Source: Thermus sediminis (GTDB lineage Bacteria > Deinococcota > Deinococci > Deinococcales > Thermaceae). From it: DNA of 64,000 nucleotides. The notes under the pieces are model-generated. The model saw only the letters and a list, made by a program, of their open reading frames with translations, was not told the DNA's origin and made no database searches. Of the stretch, positions 56,160 through 64,000 are shown piece after piece (position 1 is the stretch's first letter; every line of letters begins with the position of its first letter). The translations under genes were made by a program, and so were the position numbers. The stretch lies in the NCBI RefSeq assembly GCF_003426945.1, contig NZ_QURO01000004.1, positions 1,240,001-1,304,000 on the forward strand. The letters are read 5' to 3'.

Positions 56160-57770
56160 GTGCTTTTAAGCACCATGATGGACGAGGAGCTAAACCTTTG
56201 GGACATCCTGGAGCGGGCGGCGGAGCTTTTCGGGAAGAAGGAGGTGGTCTCCCGCCTCCACACCGGGGAGGTCCACCGCACCACCTACGCCGAGGTCCAC
56301 CGCCGGGCCCGGCGGCTCATGGGGGGACTAGGGGCCCTGGGGGTGGGCGTGGGGGACCGGGTGGCCACCCTGGGCTTCAACCACTTCCGCCACCTCGAGG
56401 CCTACTTCGCCGTGCCGGGGATGGGGGCCGTCCTCCGCACCGCTAACCCCCGCCTCTCCCCCAAGGAGATCGCCTACATCCTCAACCACGCCGAGGACCG
56501 GGTCCTCCTCTTTGACCCCCAGCTCCTCCCCCTGGTGGAGGCCCTCCGCCCCGAGCTCAAGACCGTGGCCCACTTCGTGGCCATAGACGATAGGGCCCTT
56601 GAGGGCTACCTGGCCTACGAGGAGGTCCTGGGGGAGGAAAGGGACCCGGTGCGGGTCCCTGAGCGGGCGGCCTGTGGCATGGCCTACACCACCGGGACCA
56701 CGGGGCTTCCCAAGGGCGTGGTCTACAGCCACCGGGCCTTGGTCCTCCACACCCTGGCCGCCAACCTGGAGGACGGCACCGCCCTCTCCGAAAGGGATGT
56801 GGTCCTGCCGGTAGTCCCCATGTTCCACGTGAACGCCTGGTGCCTTCCCCACGCCGCCACCCTGCTAGGGGCCACACAGGTCCTCCCCGGGCCCAGGCTG
56901 GATCCCGCCTCCCTGGTGGAGCTCTTGGACGGGGAGGGGGTGACCTTCACCGCTGGGGTGCCCACGGTCTGGCTGGCCCTGGCGGACCACCTGGAAAGGA
57001 CCGGCCACCGCCTTAGAACCCTGAAGCGCCTGGTGGTGGGGGGTTCTGCGGCTCCAAGGAGCCTGGTGGAGCGCCTTGAACGCATGGGGATAGAGGTGCG
57101 CCAGGGCTATGGCCTCACCGAGACCTCCCCGGTGGTGGTGCAAAACTTCGTCAAGAGCCACCTGGAGGCCCGCCTCTCCCCAGAGGAAAGGATCGCCCTC
57201 AAGGCCAAGACCGGCCTCCCCATCCCCCTGGTGCGCCTCCGGGTGGCGGATGAGGAGGGAAGGCCCGTGCCCAAGGATGGGAAGGCCATGGGGGAGATCC
57301 AGCTCAAGGGGCCCTGGGTCACCCAGGGCTACTACAGGAACGAGGAAGCGAGCCAAAGGGCCCTCACCCAAGACGGCTGGTTCCGCACCGGGGACATCGC
57401 CGTCTGGGACGAGGAGGGCTACCTGGAGATCAAGGACCGCCTCAAGGACCTCATCAAGTCGGGCGGGGAGTGGATCTCCAGCGTGGACCTGGAGAACGCC
57501 CTCATGGGCCACCCCCAGGTGAGGGGGGCGGCGGTGGTGGCCATCCCCCACTCCAGGTGGCAGGAGAGGCCCCTGGCGGTGGTGGTGCCCAGGGGGGAGG
57601 AGCCCACCCCCGAGGAGCTCAGCGCGCACCTCCTAAAGGCGGGCTTCGCCCGGTGGCAGCTCCCCGACGCCTGCGTCTTCGTGGAGGAGATCCCCAGGAC
57701 GAGCGCGGGCAAGTTCTTGAAGCGGGCTCTTAGGGAGAGGTACAGGGACTTTTTTGGGGGAGGAGCCTGA
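56160..57770 (+). CDS. Long-chain acyl-CoA synthetase, AMP-forming
   Basis: 536 residues, ANL superfamily. The AMP motif YTTGTTGLPKGVVYSH is near 175-190, the adenine motif GYGLTETSPV near 317-326, the hinge WFRTGDIAVWDEEGYLEIKD near 400-419 and the catalytic Lys in RTSAGKFLKRAL near 516-527. It activates fatty acids to acyl-CoA. GTG 56160 follows AGGAGGTGG; ATG 56175 is an alternative start. The stop overlaps the next gene start. Confidence 0.92.
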   Translation: MLLSTMMDEELNLWDILERAAELFGKKEVVSRLHTGEVHRTTYAEVHRRARRLMGGLGALGVGVGDRVATLGFNHFRHLEAYFAVPGMGAVLRTANPRLSPKEIAYILNHAEDRVLLFDPQLLPLVEALRPELKTVAHFVAIDDRALEGYLAYEEVLGEERDPVRVPERAACGMAYTTGTTGLPKGVVYSHRALVLHTLAANLEDGTALSERDVVLPVVPMFHVNAWCLPHAATLLGATQVLPGPRLDPASLVELLDGEGVTFTAGVPTVWLALADHLERTGHRLRTLKRLVVGGSAAPRSLVERLERMGIEVRQGYGLTETSPVVVQNFVKSHLEARLSPEERIALKAKTGLPIPLVRLRVADEEGRPVPKDGKAMGEIQLKGPWVTQGYYRNEEASQRALTQDGWFRTGDIAVWDEEGYLEIKDRLKDLIKSGGEWISSVDLENALMGHPQVRGAAVVAIPHSRWQERPLAVVVPRGEEPTPEELSAHLLKAGFARWQLPDACVFVEEIPRTSAGKFLKRALRERYRDFFGGGA

Positions 57771-58531
57771 TGTTTCTGGAGCGCTTTCGCCTGGATGGCA
57801 AAGCGGCCCTGGTCACCGGGGGCTCCCGGGGGCTTGGCCTCGAGGCGGCCCTGGCCCTGAAGGAGGCGGGGGCTAGGGTGGCCGTCTTGGCCCGTCGGGC
57901 CGGTTTCTTGGAAGAGGCTAGGAAGGCTCTGGGAGAGGACGCCCTCTACCTGGAAGGGGACGTGCGGGACGAGGCTCGGTTGGAGGAGGCTGCGGAGCTG
58001 GTGGAGGAGAGACTCGGCCCTCTCACCATCCTGGTGAACGCGGCGGGGATCAGCTGGGGTGCTCCCAGCCTGGAGATGCCAGTAGAGAAGGTGCGGGAGG
58101 TCCTGGAGGTGAACCTGGTGGGGGCCCTTCTGGCCAGCCGAGTGGCCGCCAGGCGCATGAAGGAAAGGGGCTACGGCAAGATCGTCCACATCGCCTCCGT
58201 GGCCGGGCTCAAGGGGGAATACCCCGAGGTCCTGGACGCCGTGGGCTACTCCGCCTCCAAGGGTGGGGTGATCGCCCTCACCCGGGACTTGGCGGTGAAG
58301 TGGGGGAGATGGGGCATCCGGGTCAACGCCCTGGCCCCCGGCTTCTTCCCCACGCGGATGACGGAGAAGGTCCTTCCCCGTGCGGAGCCCCTCCTAAAGG
58401 CCACCCTGCCCTTGGGCCGACCGGGGCAGCCGGGGGAGCTGGGGGGCGCGGTCCTCTTCCTGGCCAGCCCGGCCTCGGACTACATCACGGGGGCCGTCCT
58501 CCCCGTGGACGGTGGGGCCGCAGCCCTTTAG
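57770..58531 (+). CDS. Short-chain dehydrogenase/reductase
   Basis: 253 residues. Cofactor site ALVTGGSRGLGLEAAL near 13-28, NAAGISWG near 88-95, catalytic Ser in VHIASVAGL and Tyr-xxx-Lys in GYSASKGGVIALT near 160-172, and the ending TGAVLPVDGGAAAL. Intact, unlike the SDR relic at 47778. Its ATG overlaps the ligase stop (TGATG), so the two are coupled; a role in hydroxyacyl-CoA or alcohol oxidation is likely. Confidence 0.9.
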   Translation: MFLERFRLDGKAALVTGGSRGLGLEAALALKEAGARVAVLARRAGFLEEARKALGEDALYLEGDVRDEARLEEAAELVEERLGPLTILVNAAGISWGAPSLEMPVEKVREVLEVNLVGALLASRVAARRMKERGYGKIVHIASVAGLKGEYPEVLDAVGYSASKGGVIALTRDLAVKWGRWGIRVNALAPGFFPTRMTEKVLPRAEPLLKATLPLGRPGQPGELGGAVLFLASPASDYITGAVLPVDGGAAAL

Positions 58532-58551
58532 GCCTTAGGGCGCCCTCGAGG

Positions 58552-59170
58552 TCAGGGAAGCCCCAAGGCGCCCATGCCCCTCGCCCGCAGTAAGGCAAGA
58601 AGCCCCTTTTCCAGATCCCCATTCACCCCTTTTATCCATCCCCTTCTCTTGGTCTTCGGTCTATGGTCAAGAGGAGGGCCTCCATCTTCGCAAAGGCCTC
58701 CAAGACCGGATGCCCTTTCAGGCAGGACGCCCCCCAGGGCCTCCAACGCCCCTCCCCCGTGGCCTTGCGCACCGCCTCCCGCTCCAAGCGCACCACCTGG
58801 CAGGTCCCGGGAAAGGCGCCTATGCGGCCGACGGCTCCAAGAACCCCAGCAGCGCCCGGTCTTCCCTTCCCTCCACCTTGGCCTGGGCCAGGGTGGCGCC
58901 GCTTTGCCCGTGGGCAAACGGGTCCAGGAGGTGCGGGGCCAGCACCCCCACCAGCCCCACCTGGGGGCTGTCCCCTTTGCCGCTTCCCCGGAGGGTCTTC
59001 CCGTCCACCACCGCGATCTCCCCCAGGTCCCCTTCGGGGAAGATGAGGAGGGCTTTCTGGGCACCGTGGGGTGGTCAGAGGATACCGCTTGTTGTGGGCC
59101 CAAGGGCCAGGAATCTGGCCCAGGGCTTCGCCCAGGGTCACGGCCCCTTGTCTACCCAAAAGAGGCATAC
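58552..59170 (-). mobile_element. ISAs1-like transposase relic
   Basis: On the minus strand, MVDGKTLRGSGKGDSPQVGL near 59011, then HGQSGATLAQAKVEGREDRA, matches the conserved core of ISAs1/H-repeat transposases. Parts before and after it appear in other frames. There is no full frame and no visible inverted repeat. The interval 58532-59264 between the SDR and the tRNAs holds nothing else that I can support. Confidence 0.55.
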
Positions 59171-59264
59171 CAGTAAGTCTGGCAGGCCCTCCTGGGGACT
59201 TGAAGCTGGGGGGGGAAGCCCCTAAACTGAATGGGGTAGGGGAGCTGAGGCTTCCCCTTCGGCT

Positions 59265-59339
59265 GGCCCCATCGTCTAGCGGTTAGGACGCGGCCCTCTC
59301 AAGGCCGAAACGGGGGTTCGATTCCCCCTGGGGTCACCA
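59265..59339 (+). tRNA. tRNA-Glu (anticodon CTC)
   Basis: Acceptor GGCCCCA pairs with TGGGGTC, D-arm with TCTAGCGGTTAGGA, anticodon loop CTCTCAA, T-arm GGGGG-TTCGATT-CCCCC; CCA is encoded. One base separates it from tRNA-Val. Confidence 0.96.
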
Positions 59340-59340
59340 T

Positions 59341-59417
59341 GGGCGGCTAGCTCAGCTGGCGAGAGCGCTCGCCTTACAAGCGAGAGGCCAGAGGTTCAAG
59401 TCCTCTGCCGCCCACCA
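59341..59417 (+). tRNA. tRNA-Val (anticodon TAC)
   Basis: Acceptor GGGCGGC pairs with GCCGCCC, D-arm GCTC/GAGC, anticodon stem CTCGC/GCGAG with loop CTTACAA, T-arm CAGAG-GTTCAAGT-CCTCTG; CCA is encoded. Cotranscribed with tRNA-Glu and followed by a terminator. Confidence 0.95.
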
Positions 59418-59424
59418 GTCCCTG

Positions 59425-59456
59425 CCCCGTCTCTTTGGGAGACGGGGTTTTTCTTT
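59425..59456 (+). terminator. Rho-independent terminator of the tRNA operon
   Basis: CCCCGTCTC pairs over 9 bp with GAGACGGGG, 5-nt loop, followed by TTTTTCTTT. Its end touches the stop of the convergent DciA-like gene. Confidence 0.9.
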
Positions 59457-60240
59457 AAGGCCCTTTTAGGAGGCTACGCACCCCCTCGGGGAGGGGTTCC
59501 TCGGGGAAGAGGGCTTGGAAGCGCCGGGCCAGGTCCTCGAGGAGGGGCCTAAGCTCTTCCTTGCGCAGGGCCTCGGGGTAGAGGTCCCGCATCTCCTGCA
59601 AAAGGGCTGTTCGGGCCAGGTGCCGGGCCACCAGGAGGGCCTCCCCGGCAAGCCCGGTGGGCTTTCCCCGCTTGAGGCGCTCCGCCTCCTTGCGCACCCC
59701 GAGATCTCCCAAAAGGCGGCGGCAGGTGGGACAGGGGTGGGTTTGGCTGGGGGCCTCGCAGAGGGGGCAGGGGCTTCCCCTCCGCCTGGCGAGGAGGGCC
59801 AGGGCGGCCCGGGCCACGGCCTCCCGCAGCCCCGGGGGAGCCTTTTCCGCCAAGGCCAAGGCCTTGCGGCTAGCCTCGGGGGACGGCCCTGGAGGCGAAA
59901 CCCCGCCTTCCCCTTCGGCCTTGGCCTCCAGCTTTCCCACCTGGAAGCGGATCTCCTTGACCATGCCGGGAAAGCGGGCCTCGTAGCGCTTGAGGAGGGC
60001 CAGGCGGCTATAGGTGAGCTGGTGGGCCACCACAGGGTCGGGTACTTGGACTAGGAGGGTTTCCCCTTCCAGGGCGACGGCCTCCGTGATCCGGGCCAGC
60101 TCCCGCCCCGCCACCTCCCGCCAGGCGGCCAGCACCAACCCCCGCCTGAGCCGCTCCTCACCCCCGGCCCGCCTCAGGGCCTCGGGGATGACCTCCTCTA
60201 GCTTCCGGGGCACAGGACCACCCCCCCCTCTATAGAGCAT
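59455..60240 (-). CDS. DUF721/DciA-like protein with a CxxC-x8-CxxC motif
   Basis: 261 residues. The N-terminal DUF721 domain (RKLEEVIPEALRRAG, then LAAWREVAGRELARITEAVA) resembles DciA, which helps load the replicative helicase in many bacteria. Further on, CPLCEAPSQTHPCPTC near 161-176 is a probable zinc site, not part of the standard DciA fold as I know it. ATG 60240 (MLYRGGGGPVPRK) overlaps the recF end by 43 nt; upstream codons would run deep into recF. The recF link supports a DNA replication or repair role. Confidence 0.75.
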   Translation of the reverse strand: MLYRGGGGPVPRKLEEVIPEALRRAGGEERLRRGLVLAAWREVAGRELARITEAVALEGETLLVQVPDPVVAHQLTYSRLALLKRYEARFPGMVKEIRFQVGKLEAKAEGEGGVSPPGPSPEASRKALALAEKAPPGLREAVARAALALLARRRGSPCPLCEAPSQTHPCPTCRRLLGDLGVRKEAERLKRGKPTGLAGEALLVARHLARTALLQEMRDLYPEALRKEELRPLLEDLARRFQALFPEEPLPEGVRSLLKGP

Positions 60241-61229
60241 ACCGGCATCCCCTCCGGGGCCAGAAGCCCTGCCAGGATCACCTGGGGGAGCCCCTTGGCG
60301 TAGGCCAGGACGGTCCTTCGCCTGCCTTCGTCCAGCTCTTCGCTCCACTCGTCCACCAGGAGAAGGGGGGGGTCCCCGTGGTGTTCGGCGAGGAGGCGGT
60401 GCTCCGCCAGGCGCAGGGCCAGGGCCAGACTCCTGGCCTCCCCCCGACTGGCGAAGCGGTGGGCGGGGCGGCCCTCGAGGAGGAAGACCAGGTCGTCCCG
60501 GTGGGGGCCGAGGAGGGTCTGTCCCCGCAAGCCCTCCTCCGCCCGCTTGGACTTCAGGGCCTGGAGGAAATCCCCTGCCACGCTCTCCTCCAGCCTCAGG
60601 TCGGCCTCGAGGGGGGCTAAGGCCCGGTGGACCTCCTGGAAGATGGGGAGGAAGCGGCGCAAAAAGCGCCGCCTCAAGGCCATGATCTCCTCCCCGTAGC
60701 GAACGAGCTCCCGGTCCCAGACCTCCAAGCCATTCCCTCCCGCCTTCAGGAGGGCGTTCCGCTGCCGGAGGACCCTCTCGTAGGCGGCAAGGAGCGCGCC
60801 ATAGCGCCGGGAGAAGCGGGAAAGGAGGCGATCCAGGAACGCCCGCCTCTCCTCCTTGGAGCCCAGGACCACCTCCACATCCTCGGGAAGCACCAGGACC
60901 GAGCCGGGGAGCTCGTAGAGGGCCCTGAGGCCCACAGGTTTTTCGTTTAGGCGGATCTCCCGCCCCTCGGGGGTGATCCTGTGTTCCACCCTGTAGACCC
61001 CGAGTTCCGCCTCCACCTCGGCCTGGAGCCAGGCCTCCTGCTCCCCAAAGCGCACCAGGTCCGCCAAGGCTCCCCGCACCTCCCCGCCTAGGGCCAAGTG
61101 GATGGCGAAAAGCAGGCTGGTCTTCCCCTGGGCGTTTCTCCCCACCAGGGCGAAGGGGCCTGGGGGGGGGCGGAACTCGGAAAAGCCCAGGTTGCGGAAG
61201 TTCCTTTGGCGGAAGAGTAGGAGCCGCAT
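60198..61229 (-). CDS. recF: DNA replication and repair protein RecF
   Basis: 343 residues. Walker A in FALVGRNAQGKTSLLFAIHL near 26-45, the ABC signature region RGEARSLALALRLAEHRLLA near 265-284 and Walker B PPLLLVDEWSEELDEGRR near 291-308. RecF guides RecA loading at gaps. Its ATG overlaps the MFS transporter stop (TGATG), so it is translated from the transporter message, an unusual setting compared with the dnaN-recF-gyrB order. Confidence 0.9.
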   Translation of the reverse strand: MRLLLFRQRNFRNLGFSEFRPPPGPFALVGRNAQGKTSLLFAIHLALGGEVRGALADLVRFGEQEAWLQAEVEAELGVYRVEHRITPEGREIRLNEKPVGLRALYELPGSVLVLPEDVEVVLGSKEERRAFLDRLLSRFSRRYGALLAAYERVLRQRNALLKAGGNGLEVWDRELVRYGEEIMALRRRFLRRFLPIFQEVHRALAPLEADLRLEESVAGDFLQALKSKRAEEGLRGQTLLGPHRDDLVFLLEGRPAHRFASRGEARSLALALRLAEHRLLAEHHGDPPLLLVDEWSEELDEGRRRTVLAYAKGLPQVILAGLLAPEGMPVCSIEGGVVLCPGS

Positions 61230-62401
61230 CAGAGCCGAACCCTAAGGGAAAGGGCGGGCAGGAAGAGGAGGGCCAGGAAGAGGAGCCCGGCCCCCAGGAG
61301 GTAGGGGGCCTCAGGGGCCAGGCGGTAAAGCCCCGTCCCCAGGACGGGCCCCAGCATCCGCCCCAGGGCCTGGGCGGCGCTGTTGAGCCCCGCCACCGGG
61401 CCCTGCTCCTCTTCCTTTACAGCCAGGGAGAGGGCGGCCGTCACCCCAGGCCCGGCCAGGGCTGCCCCTGCCCCCTGGAGGGCCAGGCCCAGGGTCAGGG
61501 CCGGGAAGCTCTGGGCGAAAACCAGGAGCAAAAAGCCCAGGATGCTCACGGGGAGGCCAAGGAGGAGGAGGGTCCTGGGTGGCCAGGCAAGCCACCGCAC
61601 CAAGAACCCCTGGACGAATACGGCCACCAGACCGTAGAGGACCAAGGCCATCCCCACGGCCCGGGCTGTGTCCACCCCGGATAGCCCCAGGCGGTCTTGG
61701 AAATAAAAGGCCACCGTTTGTTCCAGAGCCACAGCCGAAAGGTTGAGGGCAAAGCCCAAGAGGAGAAGGGGAAAGACCCTGGGGTCCAGGGGGGAAAGCC
61801 GGGCCCCTTTCCCAACGCCCCTAGGCCGGGACTCGGGAAGGACCATGTGGACAAAGAGGGCGTTCAGAAGGGCGATCCCCACGGAGAAGAAGACCGGGGC
61901 CAGAAGGCCGAAAAGGGCGGCGAGCCCTGCCCCCAAGGCAGGCCCCAGGATCACCGCCAGGCCAAAAGCTGCTCCCAGGAGGGCCATTCCCCCCACGCGG
62001 CTTTCCCGGCCGGTCACGTCGGCCACGTAGGCCTGGGCCGTGGGCAGGGTGGCGGAGCTGAAGGCCCCCCCCAGGAGGCGGGAAAAAAGGAGAAGGGCGA
62101 AGAGGAGGTCCTGGGGGAGGAGGCCCTTTTGCCCCAAAAGGGCAACGAGGCCAAAGAGGAAAAAGCTCAGGGCAAATCCCAGGATGCCCAGGAGGAGGAT
62201 GGGCTTCCTTCCCCCCTCGCTCCGCCTGCCCCAGTAGGGGGAGAGGAGAAACTGCATGAGGGCGTAGCCCGTGGAGAAGAGGCCCACCTGGACTTCGCTT
62301 AGGCCCAGTTCCCGGCCCAAAGGCCCCAGGATGGGGAAGAGGATGGAAAGCCCCAGGACGCTGTTGAAGAGGGTGAGGAAGAGGAGGCCCAGGGGGGACA
62401 T
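61229..62401 (-). CDS. Major facilitator superfamily transporter
   Basis: 390 residues with about 12 helices. The conserved loop after helix 2, SPYWGRRSEGGRKPILLLGI near 54-73, is the MFS motif A. The fold is like drug/proton antiporters of the TetA/MdtG kind; the substrate is unknown. Ten nt downstream of pstB, so it may share the phosphate operon transcript, and overlaps recF. Confidence 0.85.
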   Translation of the reverse strand: MSPLGLLFLTLFNSVLGLSILFPILGPLGRELGLSEVQVGLFSTGYALMQFLLSPYWGRRSEGGRKPILLLGILGFALSFFLFGLVALLGQKGLLPQDLLFALLLFSRLLGGAFSSATLPTAQAYVADVTGRESRVGGMALLGAAFGLAVILGPALGAGLAALFGLLAPVFFSVGIALLNALFVHMVLPESRPRGVGKGARLSPLDPRVFPLLLLGFALNLSAVALEQTVAFYFQDRLGLSGVDTARAVGMALVLYGLVAVFVQGFLVRWLAWPPRTLLLLGLPVSILGFLLLVFAQSFPALTLGLALQGAGAALAGPGVTAALSLAVKEEEQGPVAGLNSAAQALGRMLGPVLGTGLYRLAPEAPYLLGAGLLFLALLFLPALSLRVRL

Positions 62402-62411
62402 CCCCCAGAGT

Positions 62412-63227
62412 CTAACCGAAGCGCCCGGTGATGTAGGCTTCGGTGTAGGGGTGTTTGGGTTTGGTGAACAGCTCCTCGGTGGGGCCCTCCTCCACCAGGA
62501 CCCCCAGGTGCATGAAAAGGGTGCGGTCAGAGACCCGTGCGGCCTGTTGCATGTTGTGGGTGACGATGATCACCGTGTAGCGGCTTTTGAGTTCCAGGAT
62601 AAGGTCCTCTATGGCCTGGGTGGAGATGGGATCCAGGGCGCTGGTGGGCTCGTCCATGAGGAGGAGGGGCGGCTCCACGGCGATGGCCCGGGCGATGCAG
62701 AGCCGCTGCTGCTGCCCACCAGAAAGCCTCAGGCCGCTCTGCTTCTTGTAGATGTCCTGGACCTCCTCCCAGAGGGCTGCCCGCTTCAGGGCCTCCACCA
62801 CCCGGTCTTCCAGCTCGCTTCCCTTTACCCCCATGAGGCGGAGGCCGAAGGCGACGTTCTCAAAGATGGTCTTGGGGAAGGGGTTTGGCTTTTGGAAGAG
62901 CATGCCGATGTGCCGCCGCACCGCCACCGGGTCCACCCGGGGGTCGTAGATGTTTATCCCTTCGTAGAGGACCTCCCCCGTGATCCGCACTCCAGGGATG
63001 AGGTCGTTCATCCGGTTGAGGGCGCGGAGGAGGGTGCTCTTACCGCACCCCGAGGGGCCGATGATGGCGGTCACCTGCCTTTTGGGGAAGCGGACGTTGA
63101 TGTCAAAGAGGGCCTGCTTGTTCCCGTAGAAAAGGCTGAGGTTGCGGACGTCCACCAGGGCTTCGGCCTCGGGTACGGGCGCGGTGCGAACCGTCTGGTG
63201 ATCTTGCAATATCTCCAGTTTCACCAT
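62412..63227 (-). CDS. pstB: Phosphate ABC transporter ATP-binding protein
   Basis: 271 residues. Walker [21 protein letters not shown] near 56-75, [20 protein letters not shown] (the PstB-specific Q-loop area), signature [20 protein letters not shown] near 167-186 and Walker [17 protein letters not shown]. It powers high-affinity phosphate uptake by PstSCAB. Overlaps pstA by 7 nt. The operon promoter is outside the window. Confidence 0.96.
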   Translation of the reverse strand: MVKLEILQDHQTVRTAPVPEAEALVDVRNLSLFYGNKQALFDINVRFPKRQVTAIIGPSGCGKSTLLRALNRMNDLIPGVRITGEVLYEGINIYDPRVDPVAVRRHIGMLFQKPNPFPKTIFENVAFGLRLMGVKGSELEDRVVEALKRAALWEEVQDIYKKQSGLRLSGGQQQRLCIARAIAVEPPLLLMDEPTSALDPISTQAIEDLILELKSRYTVIIVTHNMQQAARVSDRTLFMHLGVLVEEGPTEELFTKPKHPYTEAYITGRFG

Positions 63228-64000
63228 TCCCTCCTGAAGCGGTTCCTCAGGTAAAGGGCGGCCAGGTAGAGGCCGGAGAGGACCAAGAGCATGGCCAGGA
63301 TGCCCGCTGCGGCCACCCGGGCGAACTCGACCTGGGGTTGGCTGACCCAGAGGTAGATCTGGACGGGGATGACCGTGTATTCGGAAAGGGGGCCCGAAGG
63401 GTAGAAGGGGACGAAGGCGGCTGCCCCCACCAGGAGCAGGGGAGCGGCCTCCCCAATGAGGCGGGCGGCGGAGAGGATGACCCCGGTGACCACCCCGGGG
63501 AGGGCGGCGGGAAAGACCACCCGGAAGACCACCTGGCTACGGGTAGCCCCCAGGGCGAAGGCCGCCTGGCGGATTGAGTCGGGCACGGCCCTCAGGGCCT
63601 CCCTGGCCGTCACGGTGATCACGGGGATGCCCAGAAGGGCCAGGGTCATGGCAGCCGCCAGGATGGTGGGCCCCAGCCCGAACTCCCGCACAAAAAGGGC
63701 CAGGCCCAGGAGCCCGTAGACGATGGAGGGTACCCCGGCCAGGTTGCGGAGGTTGACCTCGAGGACCCGGTTGAGCCGCCCCTCCCGCAGGTACTCCTCC
63801 AGGAGGATGGCCGTCCCTACCCCCACGGGGATGGCGATGAGGAGGGCCAAGGTGAGGACCCAGACCGTGCCGGCCACGGCCACCCCGATCCCGGCAACGA
63901 GGGGGTTGCGGGAGGGGAAACGGGAGAAGAAGGTCTGGTCCAGCCAGGGATTGAGGACCAGCCTTTCCCCTTCTCCAAGCTCGGCCTTGAGCTCCTCCCA
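63221..64000 (-). CDS. pstA: Phosphate ABC transporter permease PstA (partial, runs off the right edge)
   Basis: The frame is open to the window edge; 259 codons are visible and the N-terminus is missing. Helices such as [20 protein letters not shown] and the EAA-type loop [20 protein letters not shown] match PstA. Visible residues upstream of the first helix ([20 protein letters not shown]) belong to the loop before the permease core. Functions with PstC in the membrane. Confidence 0.93.
   Translation of the reverse strand, partial: WEELKAELGEGERLVLNPWLDQTFFSRFPSRNPLVAGIGVAVAGTVWVLTLALLIAIPVGVGTAILLEEYLREGRLNRVLEVNLRNLAGVPSIVYGLLGLALFVREFGLGPTILAAAMTLALLGIPVITVTAREALRAVPDSIRQAAFALGATRSQVVFRVVFPAALPGVVTGVILSAARLIGEAAPLLLVGAAAFVPFYPSGPLSEYTVIPVQIYLWVSQPQVEFARVAAAGILAMLLVLSGLYLAALYLRNRFRREW

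Overview
The window is chromosomal DNA of a Thermus species. Evidence: very high G+C with third codon positions almost always G or C, short or overlapping gene junctions, a CtaA-CtaB fusion and a subunit I/III fusion in the caa3 oxidase operon, a Thermus-type I-E CRISPR repeat, and many genes whose promoter -10 element lies only 6-7 nt before the start codon, as in leaderless mRNAs. I cannot assign a species.

Layout. 1-2702: DUF58, MoxR and DUF4129 membrane genes (minus). 2889-4230: IS256-family element with an 8-bp target duplication. 4255-7131: pgi and pckA. 7261-12490: heme A synthesis and caa3 oxidase. 12553-14212: a ureohydrolase-like hypothetical and an alcohol dehydrogenase. 14222-17161: a second heme-copper oxidase operon in decay, with subunit I reduced to its two ends. 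17286-19980: a mobile-element relic, tRNA-Lys, an ACR3-like transporter of foreign codon style and a second IS256-family element. 20024-30623: a full type I-E CRISPR-Cas locus with 18 repeats. 30751-46412: a phosphate-related district (ppk, ppx, sixA, CHAD, pyruvate kinase-like, ymdB, phytase-like, ugp, surE, alkaline phosphatase). 46643-51846: an acyl-CoA catabolic cluster in which four genes are broken. 51876-54898: glpD and glpK. 54923-56135: gene and IS debris. 56160-58531: acyl-CoA ligase and SDR. 58552-59170: IS relic. 59265-59417: tRNA-Glu and tRNA-Val. 59455-64000: a DciA-like protein, recF, an MFS transporter, pstB and pstA (minus).

Main discovery candidate. Eight promoters between 32581 and 44886 share one architecture: two TGAC half-sites exactly 11 bp apart, then exactly 9 bp from the second half-site hexamer to a -10-like hexamer. 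They precede ppk, the pyruvate kinase-like gene, ymdB, the phytase-like gene, ugpA, a TIM-barrel gene, surE and alkaline phosphatase. Direct repeats of 11-bp period that take the place of the -35 box are the hallmark of PhoB-type activation, so I propose a Thermus Pho regulon with mostly leaderless targets. No regulator gene lies in the window, so its identity is inferred.

Other notable points: cas7 carries an internal block of about 44% G+C that looks recombined from a different donor; cas3 is frameshifted at a run of nine G; every in-frame stop in the decaying genes is TAG; and the first IS256 element may lend a -35 box to pgi.
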